Shown piece after piece: positions 33,530-45,766 of a stretch of DNA of 64,000 bases. The DNA is from Raphanus sativus. Taxonomy: Eukaryota; Streptophyta; Magnoliopsida; Brassicales; Brassicaceae. Where the stretch lies: NCBI RefSeq assembly GCF_000801105.2, contig NC_079511.1, forward strand, positions 14,822,602 to 14,886,601, in the 5' to 3' direction. Each line of letters begins with the position of its first letter. Positions within the stretch are counted from its first letter, which is position 1. Made by a program: the position numbers and the translations under genes. The notes under the pieces were generated by a model. It did not search any database. It was not told the DNA's origin and saw only the letters and a program-made list of their open reading frames with translations.

Positions 33530-34870
33530 TGATGTAGGACTTAGTTTGTTATCTTACATTCTCCTCTCAAACTAAGGATCACATCGGATAATTAGATAAG
33601 GAGTGTCTAATATATAAAGAGAAGTCCAACTATATTAGTACGAGGCTTTTTGGGATAGAAACCAAAAGTAAATCCATACGGACTTGCCATTAAGGCTCAA
33701 AATATACTATATCATACTAATTGGACAATAAAGATTTGGACATGGTTTTGACAATCCTAACAATTGGTATCAGAGCTGAGGTACGGATCCTTTGAAGAGC
33801 GCATGAACGAGATGATGAAAACGATGGGATACATCGATAAGATCATCGCAATGATGAATCAAGGGTCTCTCGAGAGTGAGAAAACTGAAGAAGAAGTGAC
33901 AAAAAAATCAGAGGTTATTGTGAGTGATGAACCGATCTTGAATCAGATCCAGCCGGTGACGACGAAGGAAGGTAAGAACGAGATCCCACTGATTGAATCA
34001 GATATTAAAACAGAGGTGATGGCCTGTGACGGAGAAAAAGCATATCTTGCATCCATGGACGACGGTTCCGAAAAAGCTCAATCCGATGAGAAAACAGAGA
34101 ATATGAAGAAGAAAAATAAGTGGTGGAAGAAACAAACCGTACATGTGATGAAAATCAATGCTGACAGATCTCTTAAGAAGAGCGTAAGGATTCTGAACCC
34201 GAGTCTGTTAATGATTGTACAGGAGAAGAACTATCTGACAACGCAAAAGATGGTATCTGAAGTCTATTTGGTGCTAGAGGAAAGGGGATAGAAGATGATC
34301 TGGTTACATTCATGGAGAAGCTGTTTCAGAAGCAGAGAAATAGTACAAAGAAGAAGAAGACGAGATGGAAACCAATGGATATTCAAAAATGTTCAGGGAA
34401 CATATCTAAATCAGATGAAAATATGAGGATTGTTCTTGGTCATAGAAAGAACACACCTAGACGAGAAACAGCAGCAGCTGGACATTAAACATGGAAATAA
34501 TAACATGGAGCACGATCTATAGAGAGATTACTCTGTTCTTACTAAGGTTGATCTCAGAGAAAAGATGATAGACAAATCGATAATCTCTGTGAGATGTTCT
34601 TGCTTTCAAAAGCTGATGCAACTGTACTCCTTAAGAAACTCCAATGGGACTTGCAACATGTTTCAGAACGTTTGAGTGAAAACAAGGAGAACCTATTGTT
34701 GGGATTGTCAAACCCATGTTCAACTCTATATTATCTGATAGTACGATATTGTCCACTTTGAGCCTTAATGGCAAGCCCGCATGGATTTACTTTTGGTTTT
34801 TATCCCAAAAGGTTTCGTACTAATATAGTTGGATTTCTCTTTATATATTAGACACTCCTTGTCTAATTAT
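33530..34870 (+). mobile_element. Retroelement-like unit with inverted long repeats and a PBS
   Basis: The left repeat ends GACAATCCTAACA at 33762. Right after it lies TGGTATCAGAGC (33765-33776), the primer-binding site complementary to initiator tRNA-Met that follows the 5' LTR of plant LTR retrotransposons. The right repeat starts TGTTGGGATTGTC at 34697. Instead of a direct copy it is the reverse complement of the left: GGCAAGCCCGCATGGATTTA (right) against TAAATCCATACGGACTTGCC (left), and TTTATATATTAGACACTCCT against AGGAGTGTCTAATATATAAA. The arms are 33588-33762 and 34697-34870. No pol region is present, so this is a TRIM/LARD-like or rearranged element. Confidence 0.75.
33803..34291 (+). 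CDS. Unrecognised charged ORF inside the retroelement-like unit
   Basis: An ATG-initiated frame of 162 codons begins MNEMMKTMGYIDKIIAMMNQ shortly after the primer-binding site, where gag would lie. It is highly charged, with acidic stretches (LESEKTEEEVTKKSE) and a basic patch (KKKNKWWKKQ), and lacks a zinc knuckle. It may be a truncated gag or an unrelated LARD-type reading frame. Homology is unrecognised and later sequence (34292-34690) is not open in the same frame. Confidence 0.35.
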   Translation: MNEMMKTMGYIDKIIAMMNQGSLESEKTEEEVTKKSEVIVSDEPILNQIQPVTTKEGKNEIPLIESDIKTEVMACDGEKAYLASMDDGSEKAQSDEKTENMKKKNKWWKKQTVHVMKINADRSLKKSVRILNPSLLMIVQEKNYLTTQKMVSEVYLVLEERG

Positions 34871-35071
34871 GGCAAGCCCGCATGGATTTACTTTTGTTAT
34901 CTCACACTTATACCATCTAGATGGTTTTAAAGATGTCATACCATGCACAAGCATCCAGTGAATCAAGCGGATCCTCTCTTGTTCACACTTGCCATATTTG
35001 GAGTCATTTATCATTAATTCTCAACAGCTCTTTCCAAGTCAAGTATGTATGATTTCGATCAATATTTCAAA

Positions 35072-35735
35072 GACTTTTTCTTGGGTTCACCAACCAATAA
35101 AAAGTTGTTATTTTAAATCTAGTATCTTTTAATTAAGGAAACAAAAATAACTTGCCAAATTATATTATGCTTTTAAAATAAATAAAAAAGATTAAATAAA
35201 TAAAAATAACAATAGTTCTCAATAAAGATTATTTTAAAAAATATTTATTTATAAGATTTGGAGTTTAGTGTTTAAAATTTATAGTTTAGATCAATCTATC
35301 CAAATGTTTAGTGTTTTTCCAAGGATTAGGGTTTACCTTGGGTTTAGGGTTTACCCAAGGGTTTAGGGTTTAGGATTAGAGTTTAGGGTTTAGTGTTTTG
35401 TTGACAACATGTTTAGTGTTTTTTCCAAGGGTTTATGGTTTATTCAAGGGTTTAGGGTTTATGATTAGAGTTTAGGGTTTAGTATTAGAGTTTAGGGTTT
35501 ATTATTAGAGTTTAGGGTTTAGTGTTTTGTTGACAACATTAATTTTTTTTAATTCGTTTTTATATACTATTTTTATTTATTTTTAAATTTTATTTTGAAA
35601 AAATAATATAATTTGACAAATTATTTGTTTTCTTAATTAAAAGATACTGAATCTAAAATGACAAGTTTTTATTGGTTGGTTATTCTAAAGGTTCACTTAA
35701 AGGTTCACTCAAGGAGGTGAATCCAAGAATAACTC
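35072..35735. mobile_element. Foldback MULE-type MITE with telomere-like core
   Basis: TATTTCAAA at 35063-35071 and 35736-35744 is a perfect 9-bp target duplication, the Mutator-like signature. The ends GACTTTTTCTTGGGTTCACC (left) and GAGTTATTCTTGGATTCACC (right, inverted) open long inverted arms of roughly 90 bp or more (shared ATCTTTTAATTAAG, CCAACCAATAAAAA), so the single strand could fold into a hairpin. The loop region 35318-35525 is full of GGGTTTAGGGTTTAG-type degenerate telomere repeats. No coding capacity. Confidence 0.85.
35318..35525 (+). repeat. Degenerate telomere-like TTTAGGG repeats
   Basis: GTTTAGGGTTTA units are interspersed with AGGATTAGAG and the sequence GTGTTTTGTTGACAACAT, which occurs twice. 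Plant telomere repeats are TTTAGGG. Here they lie inside the MITE rather than marking a chromosome end. Confidence 0.85.
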
Positions 35736-36299
35736 TATTTCAAAACCGTCCAGATACAAATCCAGCATCACAGCCTTTGAATCAAGTAACTTGATCTCAC
35801 AAATCCTCCAACAGCTAGTTTCTTGATTTTCTTTGATTTGTTTCCTAATTTCCTATATATTATTCGTGAAGTGATTTCACACATGTCATCTCTACAATCA
35901 TTTTCATCAAAAAATGTGAAAAATATACTAGAATTGATTATATGACTTATGGTTAAATGTGACATGACATACTATATTTAATGTTTTTTTTGACAACGAC
36001 TACATTTAATGTTGATTTCAGTTTTTTGGTAATAATCGAAATATTATTTAAAGATGGAGGAATGGATATCTACAAATTTGAGAAATATCATTTATTTCTT
36101 TTGATATTTACAAATTCGAGAAATTCTGTCCAGTTTTATATTTTGATAATTATATCAATTGTATTTTATGTTATACAAGTTAATTTAATATATCTTAACC
36201 AAAATAAATAAATGAAAATCTATCTTAGCTATGATTTTAAATATAACTTAAATATAATTTTAAGGAAATCAAAGTATTTTTATCTTAATTTTATGTTTA

Positions 36300-36419
36300 A
36301 CTAAATTAGTATTTATATTAAATATTGGTTTCAAATAATAAAGTCTAGAACATTAAAAAAAATATTTTTAAATATAATTTAAATTTTTATTGCCGCACAT
36401 GGTGCATAAAAACACCTAG
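36300..36419 (+). mobile_element. Probable Helitron 3' terminus
   Basis: GCACATGGTGC (short hairpin) is followed by ATAAAAACAC and CTAG (36416-36419) and then T. This fits a decayed Helitron 3' end. A possible 5' end (TCTATCTTAG near 36219) is too weak to define the element, so the left limit is arbitrary. Confidence 0.4.
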
Positions 36420-38478
36420 TTCCTATATAATATCAGTTAATTCTTCATTGTTAATATATCAAATATTTTATTATTTTGCCTTTGCAAACTGCAAAGTAAT
36501 CCAAATTTTATTTTCTTAACACTTGTATATTCCTAGCGTTATACAACTACTTGGTTTGGTAAAAATAAACCACTTCACTTCATCGATCATCCACCATATT
36601 TGAAAGAGAGCATTGTACAACCAACTTTCAACTCCATATATATCATCCACAAGTACTATAAGACCATCAATTTGAATTTTACATCAAGGCATAGAAGGTA
36701 TGCCTTACGTAAGTACAGTAGAAAGATTAATGTATACCATGATTCACTAAAGATTAGCAGGCTTTCACAAAGACAATAAATGAAAATATGGCTAAAAAGG
36801 ATATTTGTAAAGAGCTCATGTATAATCTGGCTGCAGTGGTTAAGGTCTACTTGGTTTACAATATGTAATATGCTTATCTAAGAACAACATGTATTAAGAG
36901 TGCGAATCTATATTATTGTTCTAGTAGCAATGCGTATCATTGATCTTGACTTATTATCGTTTGGTATATGTCGTCGGTTGTTTGAGTTAATCCGGGAATA
37001 TGGGAGTTTGAGCCCAAATAAAGAAATCTCCATGCTGCAAAAATTCGTTCCAAAAATTCTTCATTTGTTTTTTTTTTTTAACTTCAAAATTCTTCATTTT
37101 TTTTTACCACTATATGAACAATAATGTCATGGAGATTCTAGCTATACATGAAGTGAATAACTGTCACGCTAACAACATGTAAACTAGTATATTAGTTATA
37201 TCTATTTGAAAAAAGATAACCAGATAACCAGATACGATTTATCCTATATATATATATAACCAGATAGGATAATTATCCTTCTTTTAAAAAAAGCTTCACT
37301 ATAGATTTGTTTTGTTATACTTATATCCTATCTTTCTTTCTTTTTTGTCACTGATACTTATATCCTATCAAAGTAACACTTTTAGTATTTAGTTACACAG
37401 CGTAAAAAAAATTAGCCAGATTATGAACGTTATATTCTTGAACCAAACGTCAATCTACCGTCATCACTTCAAATCCATCAGAAAATCAGCTTTGTACAAT
37501 TCGTCATTTTGACTGTCGGATTGATATCAAATTTTGTTCTTTAATAAATAGAATTATGTCTGCTCGAGTGTTGACGAGTGAGGAAACATCAAACACCTCC
37601 TAAGTGAAAGCAATGAACTAAATATCCTTGGTGGGAATCCACCTTATACATAAAAATTATTCTATTTTTCTCTTTTGTCTTTTACTTTTTTTTTCCTATC
37701 ATCTATTCAATGAACTTTAGTGATACATACTGATATATGTATATATAAATAAATATTTCAAGAAACAAGTCCCGAATTCATACTTTGGACCTAAAAACAA
37801 ACGAGATATTGTTTTCTTTTAAGAGAATAAAGATATATTCTTTGCTTTATTGTACAAGTTAATTATCTTTCCGAAAAGCTTATGGTGACAGACAGTTCAT
37901 ATGCTTTATACCACCTCTAAGATCTTAAGGGTAATCATAAAGGTAATCATTAATCCTATTATTAACCATAATTCACACAATCATACCCAATTTTTCGTAA
38001 AAAAATAATTTTAATGGAAAACTATCTAGATATTCTTTTAAATCAACTTTACCCATTCTCTTTAACTTGTTTGCTTTCTTTTTCATTCACGTCCTCTTTT
38101 ATCCCTCTTTAAAAACTTTCCCACTCTTTTCTTCTTTCTGCTTTTCTCCTTATGTGTTGTCTTTACTCTGCCTCTATTATTATTCTTTATTAAATTTATT
38201 TACATTTCCGTCCCGTTAACATTTGATTGTTGAATATAAATAAAATTATAATCGTTCAACAAAAGAAACATAACATTTATTGCGCCTTTAGTATTCGGTT
38301 CTTTCAGTAGCTTTTCTCAGTAGATAAGGAAAAAGAACATCGTTTTACAACCTTGAGATTTAAGCTTAAAACACTACTTACTCAACTGATATGAATATCG
38401 AGACTAGTCATTAGCCAAAACAGAAGTTGATTAATACTAATTACCTACTAGCTAGCTACCACAATAAATTTAGTGAGA
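36420..38478. other. Intergenic region 3' of KAN2
   Basis: No gene is recognised. Pyrimidine-rich stretches lie at 37660-37700 and 38040-38170. The last few hundred bases probably include the KAN2 3' untranslated region. Confidence 0.4.
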
Positions 38479-41400
38479 TCAACCCAAAGTAAACTCAAGA
38501 TTAGGCTTGAAGGGGCTTGTTCCGGAGATGTTTGATGAACTCATCTCCTCCGATGATATCCTCTCATAACTTGAACACTTTCCATCTAATTCATTCTGCT
38601 TAGTTAAAACCCCAAACAAAAGCAGTTAGCTAAAAATAGAGTGTGATTAATAGTTTGCTGTATGTATGTTATTAATGTTAATATGTATGATAAGTATATG
38701 AATGTAAAGTGATCAAGAACATTAACTTAAACTTTTGAAAAAGAGAGAAAGGTGAAGCTCAAGCAAATATATACTTCCACTCTAGTAATTATTCATCCCT
38801 AAAAAAATATTCATCCCTACGGTATTATTTTTATTTTTATTTTTAAAGTCCTGATAGATAAAACAAAAAGTGTCGAAACCCATGTAAACACTTGTGAAAG
38901 GGATTTTAATGCTACATAGTGTTTACGGTTATTGTGTTATTCATACTGCAGTACATAATTATGACATTCGTACGAACATCTAATCTAACCCTACTTACTG
39001 TCCTAAGTACTAGTGTTTGACATTGACACGAATATTTAAATTATTCCAACTGTTCAGTGGTAGCTGCCATGGACCATGGTTGCTTTTGCCCATAATAGCT
39101 TATAAGACAAACTTAGATAACCGCACCTCAAGGCTTAAGCTTTCACAAGTCACAATATGTGCGCCTCAAAGGTCAAAACATAAACTCGTCATGGTCAATG
39201 TCAATGGGGTTAGATTTTCTTTATTTTTCCTATAAATGTCTAAATAACGAAAATACCATTTGCTTTTGAAAATTCCTAAAGCAAGCTTTAATGAAAGCCC
39301 TTTTTGGCACCCCTTTTGAGGGTTTCGGGTGACTTAGCAATGAAAAGAAATCGACATGCATAAATAAATTTTATTTTAGTACAATATATATACGTGTATA
39401 TATATACATTATACACACACGAATTCGTGTCACAGTTATTATTGCAGAAAGATATGAATCGTACCTCAGAAGGTAGCATAATTTCTGCAACATTATCGAT
39501 TTGCTTCCCATGCAAACGTGCCTCTCTGTAAAAGCCAAGAAAAGCTTAGTAACAATGAGAGTATATATACGATTTTTGCTTTGAGGAAAACAAAAAATAA
39601 TCAAAGAAATGTACAAAAAGAGGAAGAAAAGTGAAAAGGAATGTAAACCACTTTCTCAAAAAAAAAAGTGAAAAGGAAGATAAAACCCTCTTGTAAAAGG
39701 TATTTAACAATGTTTTTGGTGATATATATATATATATATATATATATCAAGATATGAATGTATGTATAGTTAGACCGTATATGTACGTACCCGGAAGAAT
39801 TGGTCCATCGACCGTTTGATTTCTCTAAGGGATTCGTCAATTCATTGCTATCTCTAGATTTTCTATTCATATCGAACATCCAACCGTCTGAGTTATTATC
39901 TCCTGAAGATCCATTTTCATAGACATCAGATTGTCCTGAATCACATTATAAATTTAGGGTTTCAATCAATATGACATTTTAATTATTGAATTCTCTAAGT
40001 TCCATAATTACACTGAATTAATATCACTAACCTGACGACGCTGCTGCTTTGTCGGTTGTCTTCACTGTTCTGTACATCTGATTCATATAAAAAATATAAC
40101 AAAATTAAAAATTAAAATTAAAACGCTTGTATGCAGTATATTAAAATTTAGAAACAAGTCAAGAAAGCAAAGTCTAAATATGTTTCGTCTGAACCTCCGT
40201 ATATGATGCATGTATTCAGTGATATGGCGATGAAAGAAGACCAAAGAAAGGAGAACAATGTACTGTTGTGTTCGGACAGTTGAATATAGTACAAACCAAT
40301 ATTCAAAATATAAAAATTTGTATATATACAGACACATTGGAAGATAAAAATAAGAGAGAAAAATATAGTAGAACTGTTCAGACACAGATGCATTCATTGA
40401 CGTTATTAATGGAAGTTTACGATTTTCATGTACCCATGCATGAATTTATGTGTCTTACCATGGTCAAAACAATGGCCCATTAATATGGAGATGCGGAACC
40501 ATGGTTAAGGTATAAACCTTCCATCTTTCTCTCTCTCTCTCATTGTGTGTAAATAATTAAAGACCAAAACTATTCATCATTGAGAAATCATGGTGTTTCT
40601 CGTACTCTCCCTTTCTGACTTTTTATTTTTTAGTAGAACTATTTTCTTTCCTAAGGAAAGGTACATTAAATTGGGCAATTATCCCTAATTAGAATGTCCT
40701 AAGATTTTGTATGGCTAAGAATATAACTAACTAAAACCAACAAATACTTGTTTCAAATAATGATTAGAAATTTTAAATTTGAAAAGTTATATAGTAAGTA
40801 TAAATTTTAATGCATAAGCCGATTAGAGAATGGATGATAAGAAACCAAATAGTAGTGTTTTTCTTGAATATCTTGAGATTTGTTTGGTAATGTAATTAGC
40901 CCAATTACATATGTAATTTCTACAGCCCTCTAGTTCTTTCCAACTTTCTATTCTATGCGTGTCACTGTGTCAGTAATAGTAATACTAATTTTGGTTAACT
41001 TGTAACAGGACAAGTTTATTCTTCCAAGAAAGAAAAAAAACTTGCAAGAGAAAAGATAACAAAGTCTTGTCTATCGTCCATAAGGACCATCAGATCTAGC
41101 CAAGAAAAAAAAACAATATATTGTTTTTACACGTATGGAATGTTTAATATACATTTTTTGTTTTCTCTTTTGTCTGAACTCATCCACTGCATTATTGGTG
41201 AGCAAACATTCGGGTTTAATTAAGATAAAAAAGAAGGAAGGATCAGAAGAAAACAAGATTCGAAGTTTACAAAAAAGAAAACAAGATTCGATCTGACTCG
41301 AGTGAAACTCTGATTTAAGGAAGTCACCGAGTCAAATGCATCGATACCGAGAAGCTTATTTATTAACTAATTATATAGTATATATAAAATAAAATTATTT

Positions 41401-42344
41401 TTACTTCCACTTATATATAAATAAACGAGTTTACATAAAAATCATCTACTAATAATTTACCCTAATTTATTTTCTTAGTGATAGAATTTTACCTGTAAAT
41501 GGGACTTAACATGAGCCAATGTGAGATCTTTGACATCCATAAGCTCAAGAACAGATTTTGGTGTTGCTCCTTATTAGATTTATGTAAGTAATTAAGGATC
41601 AATAAGATGAATGAAGAAAAAAAGGTAATTAGAAAATGAGAAAAGAGATAAAAGGAACATACTTTCATGGCCACCGAGCAATTCAACGGCGTGAACGAAA
41701 CGGGCATGAAGAGTGGTTGTCCATCGCATCCGGGGAGCTCTCATGCTTCGTTTAGCTGGGAACCTCGGCATGAATCTCGCTCTGTTTAGAGTCTGATGAT
41801 GATGTTGATGATTGTGGTGATTAGGGTTAACTCTTCTGGTACCAAAGGTATTGTTGTTGATTCCGGTGGGAGCCGGCGAAGAAGAGTGAATTAGAGACGA
41901 AGGATCGAAAGGGAAACAGGGAGGAGGCCGGTAATGATTATGTGGAGGAGGATTTTGGTATAGAGGGATTCCTCTTATGGGTCTTAAGTGAGTATTAAGG
42001 TCATGAGCAAGAAAATCTTGCAAGTGTTGTTGTGTCGGAAACTGGGAAGAGGTGAAGATGTTAGAGCCGTTGTAATTGGGGAGAAGGTGTGGATGTTGTT
42101 GTTGATGATGAATAGAGTTGTTAGAGAGTGAGAGGTCTTCGAGTGGATGATTATTGTTTTTTTTTGAGCTGGAATTAGATACGAGAGAAGATGTTCTTGA
42201 ATCAAGAGCTCTTCTCCAAAACCCTAAGTCGAGCTCCTCATGATCTTCTTGTTCTGGTCTTCTTCTCTGCCACGTCGATGATGGTTTGCTGTTTGGAGGA
42301 CTTATTTGTAAAGATAAGTCAGGCTGAGCAGGAAAAAGCTCCAT
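38479..42344 (-). CDS. KAN2: KANADI2 GARP transcription factor
   Basis: Six coding exons: 42344-41663, 41569-41493, 40077-40032, 39935-39791, 39525-39465, 38595-38479. All junctions are GT-AG, phases close exactly, and the product has 375 residues. It starts MELFPAQPDLSLQISPPNS, has an EAR-like DLSLQI near the N-terminus, then ELDLGFWRRALDS, His/Asn/Pro-rich stretches, and the GARP DNA-binding domain (about 200-262: MRAPRMRWTTTLHARFVHAV, ELLGGHERATPKSVLELMDV, LTLAHVKSHLQMYRTVKTTD), split by two introns. Family knowledge: KAN2 is a nuclear transcription factor acting redundantly with KAN1 to set abaxial identity in leaves, ovules and embryos. A TGA after EFTLG ends the protein about six residues before the Arabidopsis end as I recall it; all functional parts are retained. 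Intron 4 carries an AT microsatellite (39722-39747). Confidence 0.95.
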
Positions 42345-42680
42345 GGAAGAGAGCTTTAAATTCTTCTTCTTCTTCTTTAAGAGATTCTTCAGTCGGTTTC
42401 CAGATATATGATGAACCCTAGTTCTTGTTTTCTTGAATCAGGACAAAGACAAAAAAGACTATCTTTTTAAAAAAAAAATTGTGGGCAGGAAAGAAAGAGA
42501 AAAGGGAATTGAGGATGGGATTTCTGCGTTTTGTTGAGAATGTTGTTTATATTGTTTAGAGGTTAAGTTGATTTTGCAGAGATTTTTGAGATATAGAGAG
42601 AGAGAAACAATGACAAGGCAGTATGTAGTGAATGGTTGTTTCTTTTGTGTGAAGTATATGTAAGAAAATGACACTAGAGA

Positions 42681-42712
<32 letters not shown>

Positions 42713-42760
42713 AGAGAATGTGTTTGTGTGGACATGGGGGGCTAGAGGAACTTAGGTTAA
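42345..42760 (-). promoter_or_regulatory. KAN2 5' leader and proximal promoter
   Basis: Purine-rich sequence on + (pyrimidine-rich on the transcribed strand) directly precedes the ATG. It includes AAGAAGAAGAAG-type runs just upstream of the start and a (GT)n(GA)n microsatellite at about 42680-42717. CT-rich leaders are common for plant developmental regulators. No clear TATA box was identified. Confidence 0.45.
42680..42717. repeat. GT/GA compound microsatellite
   Basis: GTGTGTGTGTGAGAGAGAGA continues as GAGAGGAGAGAGAGA. Confidence 0.9.
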
Positions 42761-45704
42761 GAAAGGAGAAGAGAACAAATCATAAAGAAAACGGACAGAG
42801 AAAAGTAGAAAAAAAAACAGAAAAATAAATAAAATCAAAAGTGGTAAATGGTAAATAAGGCTTTCTTTTTTCTCTCTTTCTTTGTATTCTTTTGTTTTCT
42901 TTGGAGGAGAAAAGTAAATTCTTTATTTGTGTTTTTTGTCAACTTCTTTATTTGTGTTTAATACCATTTTATTGTTCTTTTCTTTATTTACATTCCACCT
43001 TTTCTCTTGGCTTTGATTCCTCTTTTTTATTTTCTTCTTTCCTATAAAATCCAATAATTAAATGGGAATTTCAAAAAATATATTGGTTCTATAATTAATT
43101 AGTGGAGAGGTTAACGAAACTATGGTTCTTTTATTTGCGCTAATAAAAATATTTAGTAATGGCAGTTAAGTCTATCAAATTAGTTAAGTTATAACAAAAC
43201 AAAATGTTCCTCGAGAAATTAATAAGAAAGTTATTCTTATTATCGAATTATTATTTATTGTAATTCATACAAATCGAGATTCTATGAAAACTCCATCGAA
43301 TGTCTTCTCTAAACGTAAACTAACTTAAATATCCATCAAATGAAGAAGCATAGAAAGAAAAAAGAAGAAGAATAGTTATAGAAGGTGAAAACTTTGAAAT
43401 GGTTATCTTTAACATCCCACACGCTCTCTATATGCTCTGCTTTTAACTGAAACCCAATGTAGATTTCTCCTTTTTTATAAATCCTGATTAAATTCATTCC
43501 AAAAAGAAGCATATAATTTTTCTAAAAGGTTTAAATCACAAATAAAGGGAAGAACAAAGAAAAAGATGAAAAGAGAGTCGGAAAAGGAAAGGGAAGAACA
43601 AAACAAAGTTAGCTTATTTTAGCTCGTATGACTCTTTCACATGACTAACGCTTTTCTCTTCTCCCCATGTTTCTTTTCCTTTCATCTCTAAACTATACCT
43701 TAATGATTAAAATCCCTCACTATATACTCTTGAATAATCGATTTTATTACTTTGGTGGTGAAATTAATCCAACATTAACCCTGTGCATTACTTCGTTTCT
43801 GCATCTGCTATAGTTAATATCGTACTATGAACGATCATGGCAGAGTGCTAGCCGCTAGGCATGTATGGCTTCGAATGGGGACGTATATAAAAGAATGCAG
43901 AATAAATGTAGATCAGATATGTTATGCACAATAAATAAAAAACAATGATTATAGAAAACAAATACACATACTATAGAGAATACATAGCAATTTCCAACAG
44001 ATTTTTAACCAAATAGCGATGAAATAATTTTGTTAAGGATATATATTATAATTTTATGTTAATTTTACATTTAAAATTTAGTTTTTTTGCAGTTTTGTAT
44101 TTTTTTAAAATTGATTTATATTATTGGTTTATTTTTTAAAAATAATATTTTACTTTTATTTAAAAATTAATATATTTTAGTTAATTATAAAAATTCTCGA
44201 TGATCTTTGACATATTTTTTTTGTTAGAAGTTTTCTTGATGAATTCCAACAAAACTTTCAAGATAAAAGTTGTTGGAAATTCATCATAATTTTTTTGGTG
44301 AATTCTTGACGTATATTTTTCCCCAACACAAAATAAACCGACTACACGTTTTTGTAAAGAATTAGTTGTTTCTTGTAGTTATATCTAATTGTACCAAACT
44401 AATTTACCTAATCATCATATTTGATTGAATGCTGGAAATTTAAAAATAAAACTGGTATATTTTTTTTTGTTTGACTATGTATTTACAATCATTTCTCTAA
44501 TGTTATTCATAAAATCTTTTTATCTAATTTTTGGTTTTCATATCATTTGCCTCAACCATAAAATCAATATTGTCTTATTCATGTTAACTATTATCAATTA
44601 TGAAAAATAAACTACAACATCTATATGTTTCATTATCAAAATCTCCTTATATAATTCTTTACTGTAAGTATATATTCTTAGATTATATAAAAATAACATG
44701 CATAACTATTTATTATAAAGAAGTTATATTAAATTATGAATATGTAATGTACATATACATATTTTCTATATTAACGTATTTATAAAAGAATATATATATA
44801 TATTATATATATATTGTAAAGTTATTGTATAATAAATTATTCAGAAAAATGAAATCTGAAACAGTATATTAAATATAATTTTGAGATGAAATATATAGTA
44901 TTTGTAAGCATATTTGTAAGTTAAAAAAAACAAATTAATTTCATTGGCTCTCAGTATTTTTTGGTACCTTTTTGTTTCTCTCTTGCAAATCACTAATTCA
45001 ATGACCAAATTTATTTTGCATGCATTTTAATTTTTTATTTGCATGATTTTCTTCTGTTTATATATTTGGAAACTGAATAGAGAAAAAAATTACAGTCTAA
45101 TCTGTTTTATAAATGGCCTGCATTAGTTCTGCATTTGGCCTGTGTCACACTCAAAACTTATATGATTGATGACCGTTGGGAATTTTACGAGTACATCATT
45201 TTAATCTTTTGTTTTCGTTATTTTTTGTTTAGTTTAATAAAGTTAAAATGAATGGGGTGACGTAGACTACTCTGTTGCAAATTATAATCATACTTGAACT
45301 ATATTTTTTTTCCAAAAAAAAAAAAGAATATAAAGATTTTCAGAAGAAAAATTGAATTTTATGTCATACAGAGACTGAAAAGACATAATTTACCTTCGAG
45401 ACGTTAGTCAACCAAGTTGGTACTGAAGTTGCAATTTCCAATGTTGGATTTTTTTGTTTTGTCAGTCAATGTTGGATTTTAACGCAAACAACGGTGTGGT
45501 GTTTTTCCGTAAGGACTATCGAAGATTAAAAAGGCCCAGACCCAACCATAAGCCTCCTTAAAAGTTAAAATAAGCTATTTTTATTCAAAAATAATAAAAT
45601 AATAAATGTTTTAGAATATTCATACATATATATAATTTTGTTATTTCATAAATTATTACTTAATATATTTTTCAAAATTATTATTCTATATATTTTAATG
45701 TAGT

Positions 45705-45766
<62 letters not shown>

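Noticed and set aside
35318..35525. Chromosome-end telomere or ancestral fusion point
   Set aside because: The TTTAGGG-like repeats are degenerate and sit inside a MITE with a 9-bp target duplication.
36834..37016. tRNA- or SINE-like boxes (GCAGTGGTTAAGG ... GAGTTTGAGCCC)
   Set aside because: The A- and B-box-like motifs are about 170 bp apart and the sequence does not fold like a tRNA, so chance or an interrupted relic is more likely.
40083..40397. Hydrophobic 104-codon minus-strand ORF inside KAN2 intron 2
   Set aside because: Lies in an AT-rich intron, low-complexity Phe/Ile/Tyr content typical of intron reading.
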